Shown here: piece by piece, positions 28,453 through 36,207 of the stretch
Layout of the letters: the number at the start of each line of letters is the position of its first letter
Position numbering within the stretch: position 1 is the first letter of the stretch
Notes under the pieces: generated by a model
What the model was told of the DNA's origin: nothing
What the model saw: only the letters and a program-made list of their open reading frames with translations
Databases searched by the model: none
Program-made: the position numbers and the translations under genes
Assembly (NCBI RefSeq): GCF_017874255.1
Contig: NZ_JAGGLD010000008.1
Location: 1 to 64,000, forward strand
Length of the DNA stretch: 64,000 bases
Source: Paenibacillus shirakamiensis
GTDB lineage: Bacteria > Bacillota > Bacilli > Paenibacillales > Paenibacillaceae
Reading direction: 5' to 3'

Positions 28453-29136
28453 ATGTCGATTAGCATATACAGAAACGTACTAAACTCAGAGATGAAACGT
28501 TTTGGAAAGTTTGGAAAGAGGTTAGCAGAAGAGCTAGAAGGAAAGGGCTTTTCTATAAAATTAGTCTTTAATCCAATTAAAAGAGTCTGTCTTAGTGAGA
28601 TGTTGGAGGCTGATACATTAATATTTATTACTCATGGTTCGGCTACTGAAATATTTCATCGTTTTGATCATGGGAAAACAAATCATCAGATACTTCTAGA
28701 TAAGAAGAATATTGAATGTTTAAGAGATAAGAAGGTTATTGCAATTTCTTGCGGTACTGCACGGAATCTTGGGGACGAAGCATACAAGAATGGCGAGGGC
28801 TGCAAAGTTTATCTTGGATTTGCAAATAAAATTCATTTTACAAAATTAAATAAAAAAGAAGCTTCTGCAAAATATCATGTATTTATCGGAGATTGTTATA
28901 AAGATACTTTCCAGTATGTAATCAAAGAAGCAATATTAAATAATTGGACCTTTACCAAGATTAAACTAGCTTTGGAGACTGAATTAATGCGGACTGTCAC
29001 TTCAAGAGCATTAGAAATACAGAAAGCAAGGCCTCAACTTTATACAAATCATGGCATTGGTCAGGCAATTCTCGCTGTATCAAATGTGGCAAATAATATA
29101 AAAATATTTGGGAATGGAAATGAACTTATTGGTTAA
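28453..29136 (+). CDS. CHAT/caspase-like putative protease
   Basis: 227-residue protein with no exact family I can name. Two features recall the CHAT/caspase fold: a hydrophobic strand ending in His-Gly (ADTLIFITHGSA, His61) and a second strand ending in Cys (KKVIAISCGTARNLG, Cys100), then a short stretch to G-x-x-x-Y-L-G-F. In CHAT and caspase proteases the catalytic His-Gly and Cys sit in just this order and spacing. The C-terminal half (about 130-227) is helical. GTGGAGG precedes the ATG. It follows the receiver gene and overlaps the convergent sirtuin-like gene tail-to-tail by 11 bases. I infer a cysteine-protease effector; no fold search has been done. Confidence 0.6.
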   Translation: MSISIYRNVLNSEMKRFGKFGKRLAEELEGKGFSIKLVFNPIKRVCLSEMLEADTLIFITHGSATEIFHRFDHGKTNHQILLDKKNIECLRDKKVIAISCGTARNLGDEAYKNGEGCKVYLGFANKIHFTKLNKKEASAKYHVFIGDCYKDTFQYVIKEAILNNWTFTKIKLALETELMRTVTSRALEIQKARPQLYTNHGIGQAILAVSNVANNIKIFGNGNELIG

Positions 29137-29794
29137 GCATTAAATAAGGATATTGGGACTCTTCTATTGTAATTATATTTATTGAGTTCTTTTGTGCAAT
29201 TTTCAATAGCTTATTTGCAGGCCAAATATCGTTCTGATCTCCAATCACAAGAAGAATGTCTGATTCAAATAATTTATTCAGAGCTTCATGGAATAAGAGT
29301 AGTTCCTCACCCTCTAAAATAACATCAGGTCTAAGTAAACCAGATTTACATACGGGGCAAGTTAATTCTGCAATTAGGCTATCCAGACACTGGGTTACGT
29401 TGCTGTTTGGTATATATGCTTTCTGAATATGGTCACAATAATGGCATCTAAAATAGTTGATGTTTCCGTGAAGTTCAATTGTCTCAGTTCCAGCTTTTAA
29501 ATGTAATCCATCATAACTTTGTGTGATTACAGGTATTTCTAACGATTTTAAAAAACCATGAATATAGCTTGGATTTTTAAGTTGAGTTTTAAATAGCATA
29601 TTAAAATAGGCTTTGAAGAAAATAAGGGGCTCAGTTTTTAAAAAATTTAATGAAAAAATATCGTTTACTGATAATTCTTTATATATTTTTTCTCTGGCAC
29701 TTGGGATTCCTGACAAAACTGAAATATGTTCTCCAGTAAGAGCAATAACTTTTTTTTCATTAAGTTTAGTCGTTAATTCATCGAGCAGCAACAT
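29126..29794 (-). CDS. Divergent sirtuin-fold (SIR2-like) protein
   Basis: 222 residues on the opposite strand to the rest of the cargo. The sirtuin order is clear: ALTGEHISVLSGIPSAR (20-34), TQSYDGLH (91-98), ELHGN with the catalytic-type His109, zinc cysteines CHYC (117-120) and CPVC (146-149), then LLRPDVILEGE. NAD-site residues are changed: the usual G-A-G is G-E-H, the Asn of TQN is Ser93, and the usual GTS is GDQ. Zinc structure is kept while NAD chemistry is probably altered or lost. It may bind another nucleotide or act as a sensor. The start is weakly supported, with no strong ribosome site before ATG 29794. Confidence 0.8.
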   Translation of the reverse strand: MLLLDELTTKLNEKKVIALTGEHISVLSGIPSAREKIYKELSVNDIFSLNFLKTEPLIFFKAYFNMLFKTQLKNPSYIHGFLKSLEIPVITQSYDGLHLKAGTETIELHGNINYFRCHYCDHIQKAYIPNSNVTQCLDSLIAELTCPVCKSGLLRPDVILEGEELLLFHEALNKLFESDILLVIGDQNDIWPANKLLKIAQKNSINIITIEESQYPYLMLNQ

Positions 29795-30024
29795 AATGTC
29801 ATCACTCTTTCCATTTGAGTATTATCATTATAACTATCTAAATAGGGAATTATTCCTAAATTTTAGAAACACTATGCTTTAATGTAGAAAACAGACCAAT
29901 TTCAATATCAAAGGGTATGAGTTATAAAGAGCATCTGGATACTTATAAACTTTGGATAATGAATAAGTTATGCTTTTCTTACTGATTACCCTCTATTAAT
30001 GAAGTCTTTAATATGTAATAGTTG

Positions 30025-30175
30025 TGGTCTAATACTTTATTATTCTGTATTTTTAATTGTGGAATACTAGATTGACGGTTAGTCTAATACTTATTTATTA
30101 AAAAAGTTCATTTCTCTATTTTAATTATAAAGCCAGATCTATTACCCCAGTCTAAAACATTATTATTTCCGAACA
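30025..30175 (-). repeat. Distal transposon end with three TnsB-type sites
   Basis: Inverted sites matching those at the glmS end: 30148-30167 (perfect inverse of AATAATAATGTTTTAGACTG), 30080-30099, and 30025-30044, followed by the terminal CCGAACA ending at 30175. Spacing is wide and uneven (55 and 68 bases), as at the left end of Tn7. The 380 bases from the sirtuin start to here hold no gene. Confidence 0.88.
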
Positions 30176-30179
30176 ATGA

Positions 30180-30249
30180 TGTCAGATGATAAAAAAGTCG
30201 TGAACCAGTAATAATGTCGTGAACTGATGACAAAAGTCGTGAACCACTA
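30180..30249 (+). repeat. Second Tn7-like end array (relic)
   Basis: Immediately after the transposon end, TGTCAG begins a different array: GTCGTGAAC occurs at 30197, 30216 and 30236, each preceded by an A/T-rich half site (ATAAAAAA, TAATAAT, GACAAAA), a pitch of 19-20 bases. The layout copies the glmS-proximal end of the element to the left, but with another transposase-site sequence. I read it as the surviving end of an older, related Tn7-family insertion in the same attTn7. Only four bases separate the ACA of the first element from its TGT. Confidence 0.6.
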
Positions 30250-30268
30250 TATAAATGTTATTCCACCT

Positions 30269-30310
30269 AGAGAACAGTCTGAAAGAAATTTTTCAGGCTG
30301 TTCTCTTTTT
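30269..30310 (+). terminator. Terminator after transposon (probably displaced glmS terminator)
   Basis: AGAGAACAG and CTGTTCTCT pair, with inner CTGAAA/TTTCAG, followed by five T. glmS itself has no terminator before the transposon end at 14974, so this hairpin is probably the original glmS terminator, pushed 15 kb away. That is inference from position. Confidence 0.75.
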
Positions 30311-30362
30311 ATAAAAATTTAAATTTCTGTTAATGAAAAATGGCGGTGAGAAGGAGGAATGA

Positions 30363-30539
30363 AATTATCAGATCTATCCTACATATGTTAATGACGAGGT
30401 AGTGCTATCGAGTCATATTAAGGGTAATGAGGAAGCTTTTCTTTCAATATCTCTTAACTACAGGAATAATTATAAATTGATTGGTGTTAGTGGGGCTGGA
30501 TGGTTAATTGAAAAATACAAGATTAGTGTAACCAAATGA
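30363..30539 (+). pseudogene. Small ORF without start codon, unknown
   Basis: A 58-codon open frame containing YPTYVNDEVVLSSHIKG, then NEEAFLSISLNY and GVSGAGWLIEKYKISV, with protein-like composition. It has AAGGAGG just upstream at 30351-30357, but its frame has no ATG, GTG or TTG at the right place. The nearby ATG 30359 opens another frame that stops after ten codons. A start lost by a one-base shift is likely. Family not recognised. Confidence 0.35.
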
Positions 30540-30563
30540 AATGGTGTTGTTTATGGTTGAATT

Positions 30564-30725
30564 ATGCTCTTAATGCTAAGGTCCGCTAAGGAGCTTAGTA
30601 CTCAAAATGAGAAAAGGATATCTATTTTATTAATTTGTAAGCTTGAAAAATATCGTCGCAGATTAGGAGCTAGTTACCATAATGAAAAAGAATACAAGGA
30701 AATGATCGATCAGTATATTCAGTAA
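30564..30725 (+). CDS. Small hypothetical protein (53 aa)
   Basis: An intact 53-codon frame rich in Lys, Glu and Tyr, ending KEYKEMIDQYIQ, mostly helical. The length and the terminal ID-x-Y-I faintly recall Spo0E-like phosphatases, but the diagnostic SxxxD motif is absent, so I make no such claim. There is no clear ribosome site. It may be real or a remnant, and a terminator hairpin follows at 30764. Confidence 0.3.
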   Translation: MLLMLRSAKELSTQNEKRISILLICKLEKYRRRLGASYHNEKEYKEMIDQYIQ

Positions 30726-30763
30726 TCAAGTTAGATTTTCTTGATAATAAATTAGGATAGGTG

Positions 30764-30796
30764 AACTCGGGTGAATATGTTCATCTGAGTTTTTTT
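30764..30796 (+). terminator. Terminator hairpin
   Basis: AACTCGGGTGAA pairs (one or two wobbles) with TTCATCTGAGTT, followed by a T run. It implies that something is, or was, transcribed rightward through 30360-30760. Between here and 31078 I see no further gene. Confidence 0.75.
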
Positions 30797-31077
30797 ATAT
30801 TCGTACATATGTACATATTCAGTATTTACACGTGTCAGATGTCTAAGTAATTCTTCTTATCCCGCGGACTACACGTTGCACAGATCTGCTCTAAGATCAT
30901 ATTGCGCGAGAAGCGGCGCGTTTATTTTTCAATAAATTTAAATGTGTAATCAAAACGATGATGAGCATGACAGCCTACATTGATAGGAAGACTTCGATTT
31001 TTTTCTTAAAAAGGATGCTTTACTCTCACTCTATTGTTAAAATATAACAGTTGAGTATATCGAAGGGATGGGATGAA

Positions 31078-32922
31078 GTGTTCTCGATGTTCAGGGATCT
31101 CGGCTGGTTTTTTGGCATATATAAAAAGAGGTATACGCTTGCTATTTTCTTTCTACTTGTGGTGGGCATTCTTGAATTAGGTCCGCCTACTCTAATAGGT
31201 AGGATTATTGACCAAATGCAGCAGGGGAGCTTAACTCGTAGTACTTTAAACGGGATCTCCCTTGTTCTAGTGGGACTAGCGCTCATCTATTATTTATTTA
31301 CATATCTATGGACCTACCAACTCTATGGAGGCTCTTACATATTAGAGAAAACCTATCGATCTCGTCTAATCCAGCATCTATTGAAGATGAATGCTCCATT
31401 TTACGAACGCCATCGTACGGGTGATGTAATGGCAAGGGCTACACACGATCTGGAAGCTATAGGCCAGACAGCGGGTTTTGGCATATTGACTTTAGTGGAC
31501 TCATCTTTTTATATGCTTACGATCACGCTGATGATGGGCTTTACTATAAGTTGGTCTTTAACGCTAGCTGCGCTCGCTCCCTTGCCCCTGATTGCTTTGA
31601 CCATTAAGTATTTTGGGGAGAAAATAAACATTAGATATGCTGGCGCTCAATCTGCATTTGGGGAGCTGAACAATCAGGTGCTTGATACCCTGACTGGTAT
31701 ACGCGTAATTCGGGCTTATGTGCAAGAATCGGCATATCTACAGAAGTTCCATCAATCCACTGCGAACGTATATCAAAAGAATCTTGAAGTGACTCGCATG
31801 GAAGCCTTAATGGAGCCTATCATTAAAATTTTGGTGGCTATCAGTTATGTGATTGGACTCGGTTATGGGGCAAGTCTTGTATTCCATCATCAGATCACAC
31901 TGGGGCAACTCGTATCTTTTAATGTGTATTTAGGCATGATGATCTGGCCGATGTATGCACTGAATGAACTGGTGAACATCATGCAGAGAGGACGCGCTTC
32001 TCTTCAGCGAGTTCGTGAGATACTGCACTATTCGCCTGACGTTAAGGATGGCGATGATATAAGGCAAGGTCAAGTTCAAAGGCAAGCTCAGAAGAAAGTA
32101 CATAAGCAAGGATCTCAAACTCTATGCAATTCTATATCTCCACCTTCAGACCTTCGGCCAGACTTTATACGCTTTTCCCAAGTAACGTTTAAGTATCCTT
32201 CGTCCACGCATAACAACCTGAATAACATTACCTTTATGCTGAAGCGGGGGGAGACCTTGGGCATTGTAGGCAAGACGGGGAGTGGCAAATCTACTTTGCT
32301 GCAGCAGCTTTTGAGAGAGTATTCACCCGGTGAAGGATGTATTCAAGTAACAGAACACTTTAAGCTCGATCAGATCCCTAGAGAACAGGCTTCGCCGTGG
32401 TTTGGTTATGTTCCACAAGAGCAGTTCTTATTCTCAGCTTCGATTCGAGAAAATATCATGTTTGGAAATGATCAAGCAACAGATGATGAATTTCAATATG
32501 CCATAACCTCAGCTGCTTTAACAGAGGACCTGAGCAATTTACCGAAGGGTCTGGATACGGAAGTGGGCGAGAGAGGAATGTCTTTATCTGGTGGGCAAAA
32601 ACAACGCGTAGCGATCGCACGTGCATTGTTAATGAACCCTGAGATTCTCATTCTGGATGATGCGCTATCTGCCGTCGACACCCGAACAGAAGCTCATATT
32701 CTGTCTCATATTCAGCAGGATCGACATGGGAGAACAAATCTAATTGCCACGCATCGCTTATCAACGATTCAACATGCCCATCTTATTGTAGTGTTGGATG
32801 AGGGGAGGATTATAGAGCGGGGGACTCATGAAGAGCTTGTGCGACAGAACGGTTGGTATGCAAGGCAGTACGATAGACAACAACTCGAATCGGAAAGAGT
32901 TTTATCAAGAACAGGGAAATAG
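31078..32922 (+). CDS. yheI: ABC exporter half-transporter, YheI type
   Basis: One half of a heterodimeric multidrug-type ABC exporter (BmrC/YheI). An N-terminal six-helix membrane domain (residues about 15-310) is followed by a nucleotide-binding domain with Walker A GIVGKTGSGKST, signature LSGGQKQRV and Walker B ILILDDALSAVD. The residue after the Walker B Asp is Asp, not Glu, so its own site is catalytically degenerate, typical for this half. A linker rich in Gln/Lys (about 335-360) is longer than usual. The start is GTG 31078 (GGGATGGG upstream) or ATG 31087. In B. subtilis the partner gene follows directly; here an inverted gene lies between. Confidence 0.92.
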   Translation: MFSMFRDLGWFFGIYKKRYTLAIFFLLVVGILELGPPTLIGRIIDQMQQGSLTRSTLNGISLVLVGLALIYYLFTYLWTYQLYGGSYILEKTYRSRLIQHLLKMNAPFYERHRTGDVMARATHDLEAIGQTAGFGILTLVDSSFYMLTITLMMGFTISWSLTLAALAPLPLIALTIKYFGEKINIRYAGAQSAFGELNNQVLDTLTGIRVIRAYVQESAYLQKFHQSTANVYQKNLEVTRMEALMEPIIKILVAISYVIGLGYGASLVFHHQITLGQLVSFNVYLGMMIWPMYALNELVNIMQRGRASLQRVREILHYSPDVKDGDDIRQGQVQRQAQKKVHKQGSQTLCNSISPPSDLRPDFIRFSQVTFKYPSSTHNNLNNITFMLKRGETLGIVGKTGSGKSTLLQQLLREYSPGEGCIQVTEHFKLDQIPREQASPWFGYVPQEQFLFSASIRENIMFGNDQATDDEFQYAITSAALTEDLSNLPKGLDTEVGERGMSLSGGQKQRVAIARALLMNPEILILDDALSAVDTRTEAHILSHIQQDRHGRTNLIATHRLSTIQHAHLIVVLDEGRIIERGTHEELVRQNGWYARQYDRQQLESERVLSRTGK

Positions 32923-33011
32923 TAAATGGAGGGGCAAGAGGAGCATGTTCGTTATGAACCATTGGAATAGGACTCAAGGCAAAGGTAATCTATAACAGGA
33001 TATACAGAAAC

Positions 33012-33043
33012 AAACCCCATCCTTTTAGTGGGAGATGGGGTTT
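33012..33043. terminator. Bidirectional terminator after yheI
   Basis: AAACCCCATC pairs with GATGGGGTTT. It lies between yheI and the converging gene at 33058-33735 and could serve both strands. Confidence 0.75.
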
Positions 33044-33057
33044 ACTTCTAAAATGAA

Positions 33058-33735
33058 TTATTTAATAGCATCATAATTTATTTTTAATTTGCCTTGGGAA
33101 TCGTTTAAAAGTCCTGTTTGATATTTATCAAAATCAGCAACATCCTTAATCGTCCCCTTTTTTAACAATCTATCGTAGAGTTTACCAATTAAAATAGCTT
33201 TTTCATAGCCAACTCTTGTGTCCTCACTATTCCAAAATTTATCTTCTGTTAAACCGGTTATTCTAATTCGATTCGACATGAGTTCTTTTACTAGATCATG
33301 ATCTGGATCTAGATTTGAATCGTGTAGCGCAGCTCTTTCCGATGTAATAACGCCATTGATTTCTTGAGATGTTGCTTTGAGTCCTAGTTTTTTAGCATGT
33401 AGTGCTGTAAGTTCAGATTTAATAAGCTCTTTTATAATATCATCATCACTTTGCGGACGCTGTTTCACTACATTATTTTGAAGACCACTGACTAACTCAG
33501 AACTCTTTTTATAAAAAATAAATGTATCTGTTGTAATTCTAATTCCTTCCCCTTCAACCAATGGAGAATTAGCCCTTAAATTACTATTTAATTTTTCTTT
33601 CTCAAGACTTGATTGAATTTCATCAAACCCATCTTTAATTTGTTCCTTCGAACTATTGGACTGAGAGTAAATCACTGAACTTGTTAGTAGTAAAGCGAAT
33701 AGGCCCATCATCATGGTTATATATTTTTTTTTCAA
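33058..33735 (-). CDS. Secreted SurA-N-like protein
   Basis: 225 residues. Lys-rich start (MKKKYITMMMG) plus hydrophobic stretch and VIYSQ form a signal peptide, so it is exported or anchored. The mature part is helical and charged; residues about 85-190 (IIKELIKSELTALHAKKLGLKAT, with SQEINGVITSER) resemble the SurA/PrsA N-terminal helical chaperone domain, but no parvulin isomerase domain is visible. The start is TTG at 33735 because GGAGG lies seven bases upstream on the minus strand. It is inserted, inverted, between the two halves of the ABC exporter. Function not known. Confidence 0.7.
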   Translation of the reverse strand: MKKKYITMMMGLFALLLTSSVIYSQSNSSKEQIKDGFDEIQSSLEKEKLNSNLRANSPLVEGEGIRITTDTFIFYKKSSELVSGLQNNVVKQRPQSDDDIIKELIKSELTALHAKKLGLKATSQEINGVITSERAALHDSNLDPDHDLVKELMSNRIRITGLTEDKFWNSEDTRVGYEKAILIGKLYDRLLKKGTIKDVADFDKYQTGLLNDSQGKLKINYDAIK

Positions 33736-33937
33736 AAGGTACACCTCCTAATGTAGTCTTGAGAATGAATTAGAAATACTTCCACCAGATTAAAACCATA
33801 GCTAGTTGAAGATTGTACACTTGTATGTCCAGCTTATATTTGGGAGAGTTACATTATATAGACACCCTAAATTATAAAAAAGTTCCAGAAAAACCAAAAA
33901 CATTAATATATTTAAAAATAAGAGGAGGGTGAAGGAA

Positions 33938-35962
33938 GTGGGGACGGGACGAAAGCTCTTACATTACGCTTTTACATATAAGAAAAGCTTTATTCTGGCT
34001 ATCATTATGCTCTTGCTAGCTGTTGTAGCCGAACTTACAGGTCCTTTTATTGCGAAGAAAATCATTGACGTGCATATTCTAGGGATAGAGAAGCCATGGA
34101 ACGAGGTGCAGATAGCCTCCAAGCAATCGGTGCTCTATCAAGGTCATCGATATAAGCGTAGCGATCATTTTGTACCTGGAGAAGCTAAGGGCAAAGAAGT
34201 ACGTATTCTGCAAGTGGGAACAACGTATATTTTTGTGCCACAGTCTGTGCCTGAGGGAGGTCAGCGCAGCTTTGAGAACCAGCAGTTAACGATGAAGAAC
34301 GGTGATAACCTACATACCTACCCAGCAAAGGAGATCAGCGCCAAAGAATTATGGTCCTTCTATCAACCCCAATTTAATGGAATGATCATGTTGTTAGTTC
34401 TCTACCTAGGGCTCATGGTTGTGGCAAGTGGATTTGAATATGGAAGAGTGTACTTCCTTCAATCCTCAGCGAACCGAGTAATTCAGCAGATGAGAGATGA
34501 TGTATATCATCATATTCATAAGCTGCCTATGAAGTATTTTGATCAGAATCCGGCGGGAAGTGTGATGTCCAGAGTAACGAGTGATACGGAAAGCGTGAAG
34601 GAACTATTTATTAGTGTGATGTCGAGTGTAGTGTCGGGGAGTGTCTATTTAGTGAGTATCTTTGTAGCTTTATTCATTCTGAATGTGAAGTTAGCATGGA
34701 TTTGCACGCTTATTGTGCCCTGTCTGATCCTATGGATTATCCTTTACCGCAAACTTGCCACCACCTACAACCGTGTAAATCGAGAACATCTTAGTCGTAT
34801 TCATGGTTCCCTAAATGAAATGATCAGGGGCATTCCATTGATTCATGCGTTCGGTCGTCAAAAGACATTCGAAGAAAAGCTGGGTCATACTAACGAGCAA
34901 TATTATAGATCTCAGACTAAACTACTAAGCCTAGATGCTTTAACTTCTTATAGTCTGGCTAATGTCTTAAAAAGCTTAGTCTTAGCCTTGGTCATTTGGT
35001 ATTTTGGCGGAGCTAGTCTTGGTCCAGCAAGTGCCATTACCTTCGGGGTAGTCTATGCGTTTGTGGATTACATTGGACGCATGTTCCAGCCTGTAGTCGG
35101 CATCGTGAATCAACTGTCTAACCTGGAGCGTTCCTTAGTTGCCGCAGAGCGTGTGTTTGAATTAATGGATATATTCGGTACAGATCTTATTGAGGTTGGA
35201 ACCCCTATTTCGAGGACACAGGGGAATGTTGCATTCGAGAATGTATGGTTCTCCTACACTACGGATGATCCCGTTTTAAAAAATATATCCTTTGAGGCGA
35301 AATCCGGAGAGACGATAGCTTTTGTAGGGCATACGGGTGCAGGCAAAAGCTCTATAGTCAATGCTTTGTTACGATTTTATGAGATCGAGCAAGGGCTTAT
35401 TACCATCGATGATGTGGATACACGACAGATGTCTCTTCAGCAAATTCGTCAGTGCGTAGGGATTGTGTTACAAGACACCGTGCTTCTTTCCGGAACGATT
35501 GCCAGTAATATCAGTCTGAATCATCCTAAGGTTCGTCGTGAGCAGATTGTGGAAGCTCTTATTCAGGTGGGGGGTGCACACTTGATTCAGTCGTTACCTT
35601 TAGGGTTAGATGAACCTGTTATCGATCAAGGGAGTACGCTCTCTATTGGACAACGGCAGATGGTTGCTTTCGCAAGAGCTTTAATCTATAATCCAGCCAT
35701 TTTGATTCTTGATGAGGCAACATCTAATATGGATACAGAGACGGAAGCCATGATCCAATCAGCGCTGGACGTAGTCAGCAAAGAGCGAACGACTTTTATT
35801 ATTGCGCATCGCTTATCTACCATTCGAAGAGCAGATCAAATTCTAGTCATTCAGCATGGAGAGATCGTTGAGCGAGGGAATCATGAGCAGCTCATGGACC
35901 TTGGGGGAGTGTACGCTCAGATGAACCAAGTTCAGCGTAGTTTGGAAAAGGTCATAGGCTAA
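33938..35962 (+). CDS. yheH: ABC exporter half-transporter, YheH type
   Basis: Partner of YheI (BmrD/YheH), 674 residues. Between membrane helices 1 and 2 it has the roughly 100-residue outward insertion typical of YheH (from about 45 to 140). The nucleotide-binding domain has Walker A FVGHTGAGKSS, canonical Walker B ILILDEATSNMD with catalytic Glu, but a weakened signature LSIGQRQMV. That pairs the degenerate signature here with the degenerate Walker B of YheI, leaving one active ATP site, as known for asymmetric exporters. The start is GTG 33938, eight bases after GGAGGG. It has its own leader now that it is separated from yheI by about 1 kb. Confidence 0.92.
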   Translation: MGTGRKLLHYAFTYKKSFILAIIMLLLAVVAELTGPFIAKKIIDVHILGIEKPWNEVQIASKQSVLYQGHRYKRSDHFVPGEAKGKEVRILQVGTTYIFVPQSVPEGGQRSFENQQLTMKNGDNLHTYPAKEISAKELWSFYQPQFNGMIMLLVLYLGLMVVASGFEYGRVYFLQSSANRVIQQMRDDVYHHIHKLPMKYFDQNPAGSVMSRVTSDTESVKELFISVMSSVVSGSVYLVSIFVALFILNVKLAWICTLIVPCLILWIILYRKLATTYNRVNREHLSRIHGSLNEMIRGIPLIHAFGRQKTFEEKLGHTNEQYYRSQTKLLSLDALTSYSLANVLKSLVLALVIWYFGGASLGPASAITFGVVYAFVDYIGRMFQPVVGIVNQLSNLERSLVAAERVFELMDIFGTDLIEVGTPISRTQGNVAFENVWFSYTTDDPVLKNISFEAKSGETIAFVGHTGAGKSSIVNALLRFYEIEQGLITIDDVDTRQMSLQQIRQCVGIVLQDTVLLSGTIASNISLNHPKVRREQIVEALIQVGGAHLIQSLPLGLDEPVIDQGSTLSIGQRQMVAFARALIYNPAILILDEATSNMDTETEAMIQSALDVVSKERTTFIIAHRLSTIRRADQILVIQHGEIVERGNHEQLMDLGGVYAQMNQVQRSLEKVIG

Positions 35963-36140
35963 GATGATAAATTTCCAATCCGAGACTGGCGAGGGGAGAT
36001 TGTAAGTTTGATGATGAAACAAGAGTTGTGCAGTGGTACGCTACTAATTCTAAAAACACGGAATTACATATTTCATTTAATTTAGTACAACTATAAATGT
36101 GGAGCACCTTTGTTGTCTATCGGTTCAGTCCATAGATGAT

Positions 36141-36179
36141 AAAAAGACGGCATACCTCTAAAGGTATGCCGTCTTTTTT
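36141..36179. terminator. Bidirectional terminator yheH / alkaline phosphatase
   Basis: A 17-bp stem: AAAAAGACGGCATACCT pairs with AGGTATGCCGTCTTTTT, with A and T runs on both sides. It ends both converging genes. Confidence 0.92.
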
Positions 36180-36207
36180 GTAGGTCACAGTAATGAGGAG
36201 CGAAGGG

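Larger units (their letters stand above)
14974..30175 (+). mobile_element. Tn7-family transposon in attTn7
   Basis: 15.2-kb element bounded by TGTCCGCAAATAATAATG at the left and, as an inverted copy, TGTTCGGAAATAATAATG at the right, giving the TGT...ACA ends of the family. From the glmS side it holds a terminator, an XRE regulator, a TnsB-C-terminal-like small gene, tnsA, tnsB, tnsC, frameshifted tnsD, pseudogene tnsE, and then five cargo genes: methyltransferase, dual-GHKL kinase, receiver, CHAT-like protein and sirtuin-like protein. As in Tn7, the tns genes lie next to the glmS-proximal end, which has closely packed sites. With tnsD and tnsE damaged, the element is probably fixed unless helped in trans. 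Confidence 0.93.

Noticed and set aside
30191-30250. Short CRISPR-like array of GTCGTGAAC repeats
   Set aside because: Repeats are only about nine bases, spaced 10-11 bases, with no cas gene; position next to a transposon end makes transposase sites the better reading.
30564-30725. Spo0E-like phosphatase
   Set aside because: The helical length fits, but the SxxxD signature is missing.
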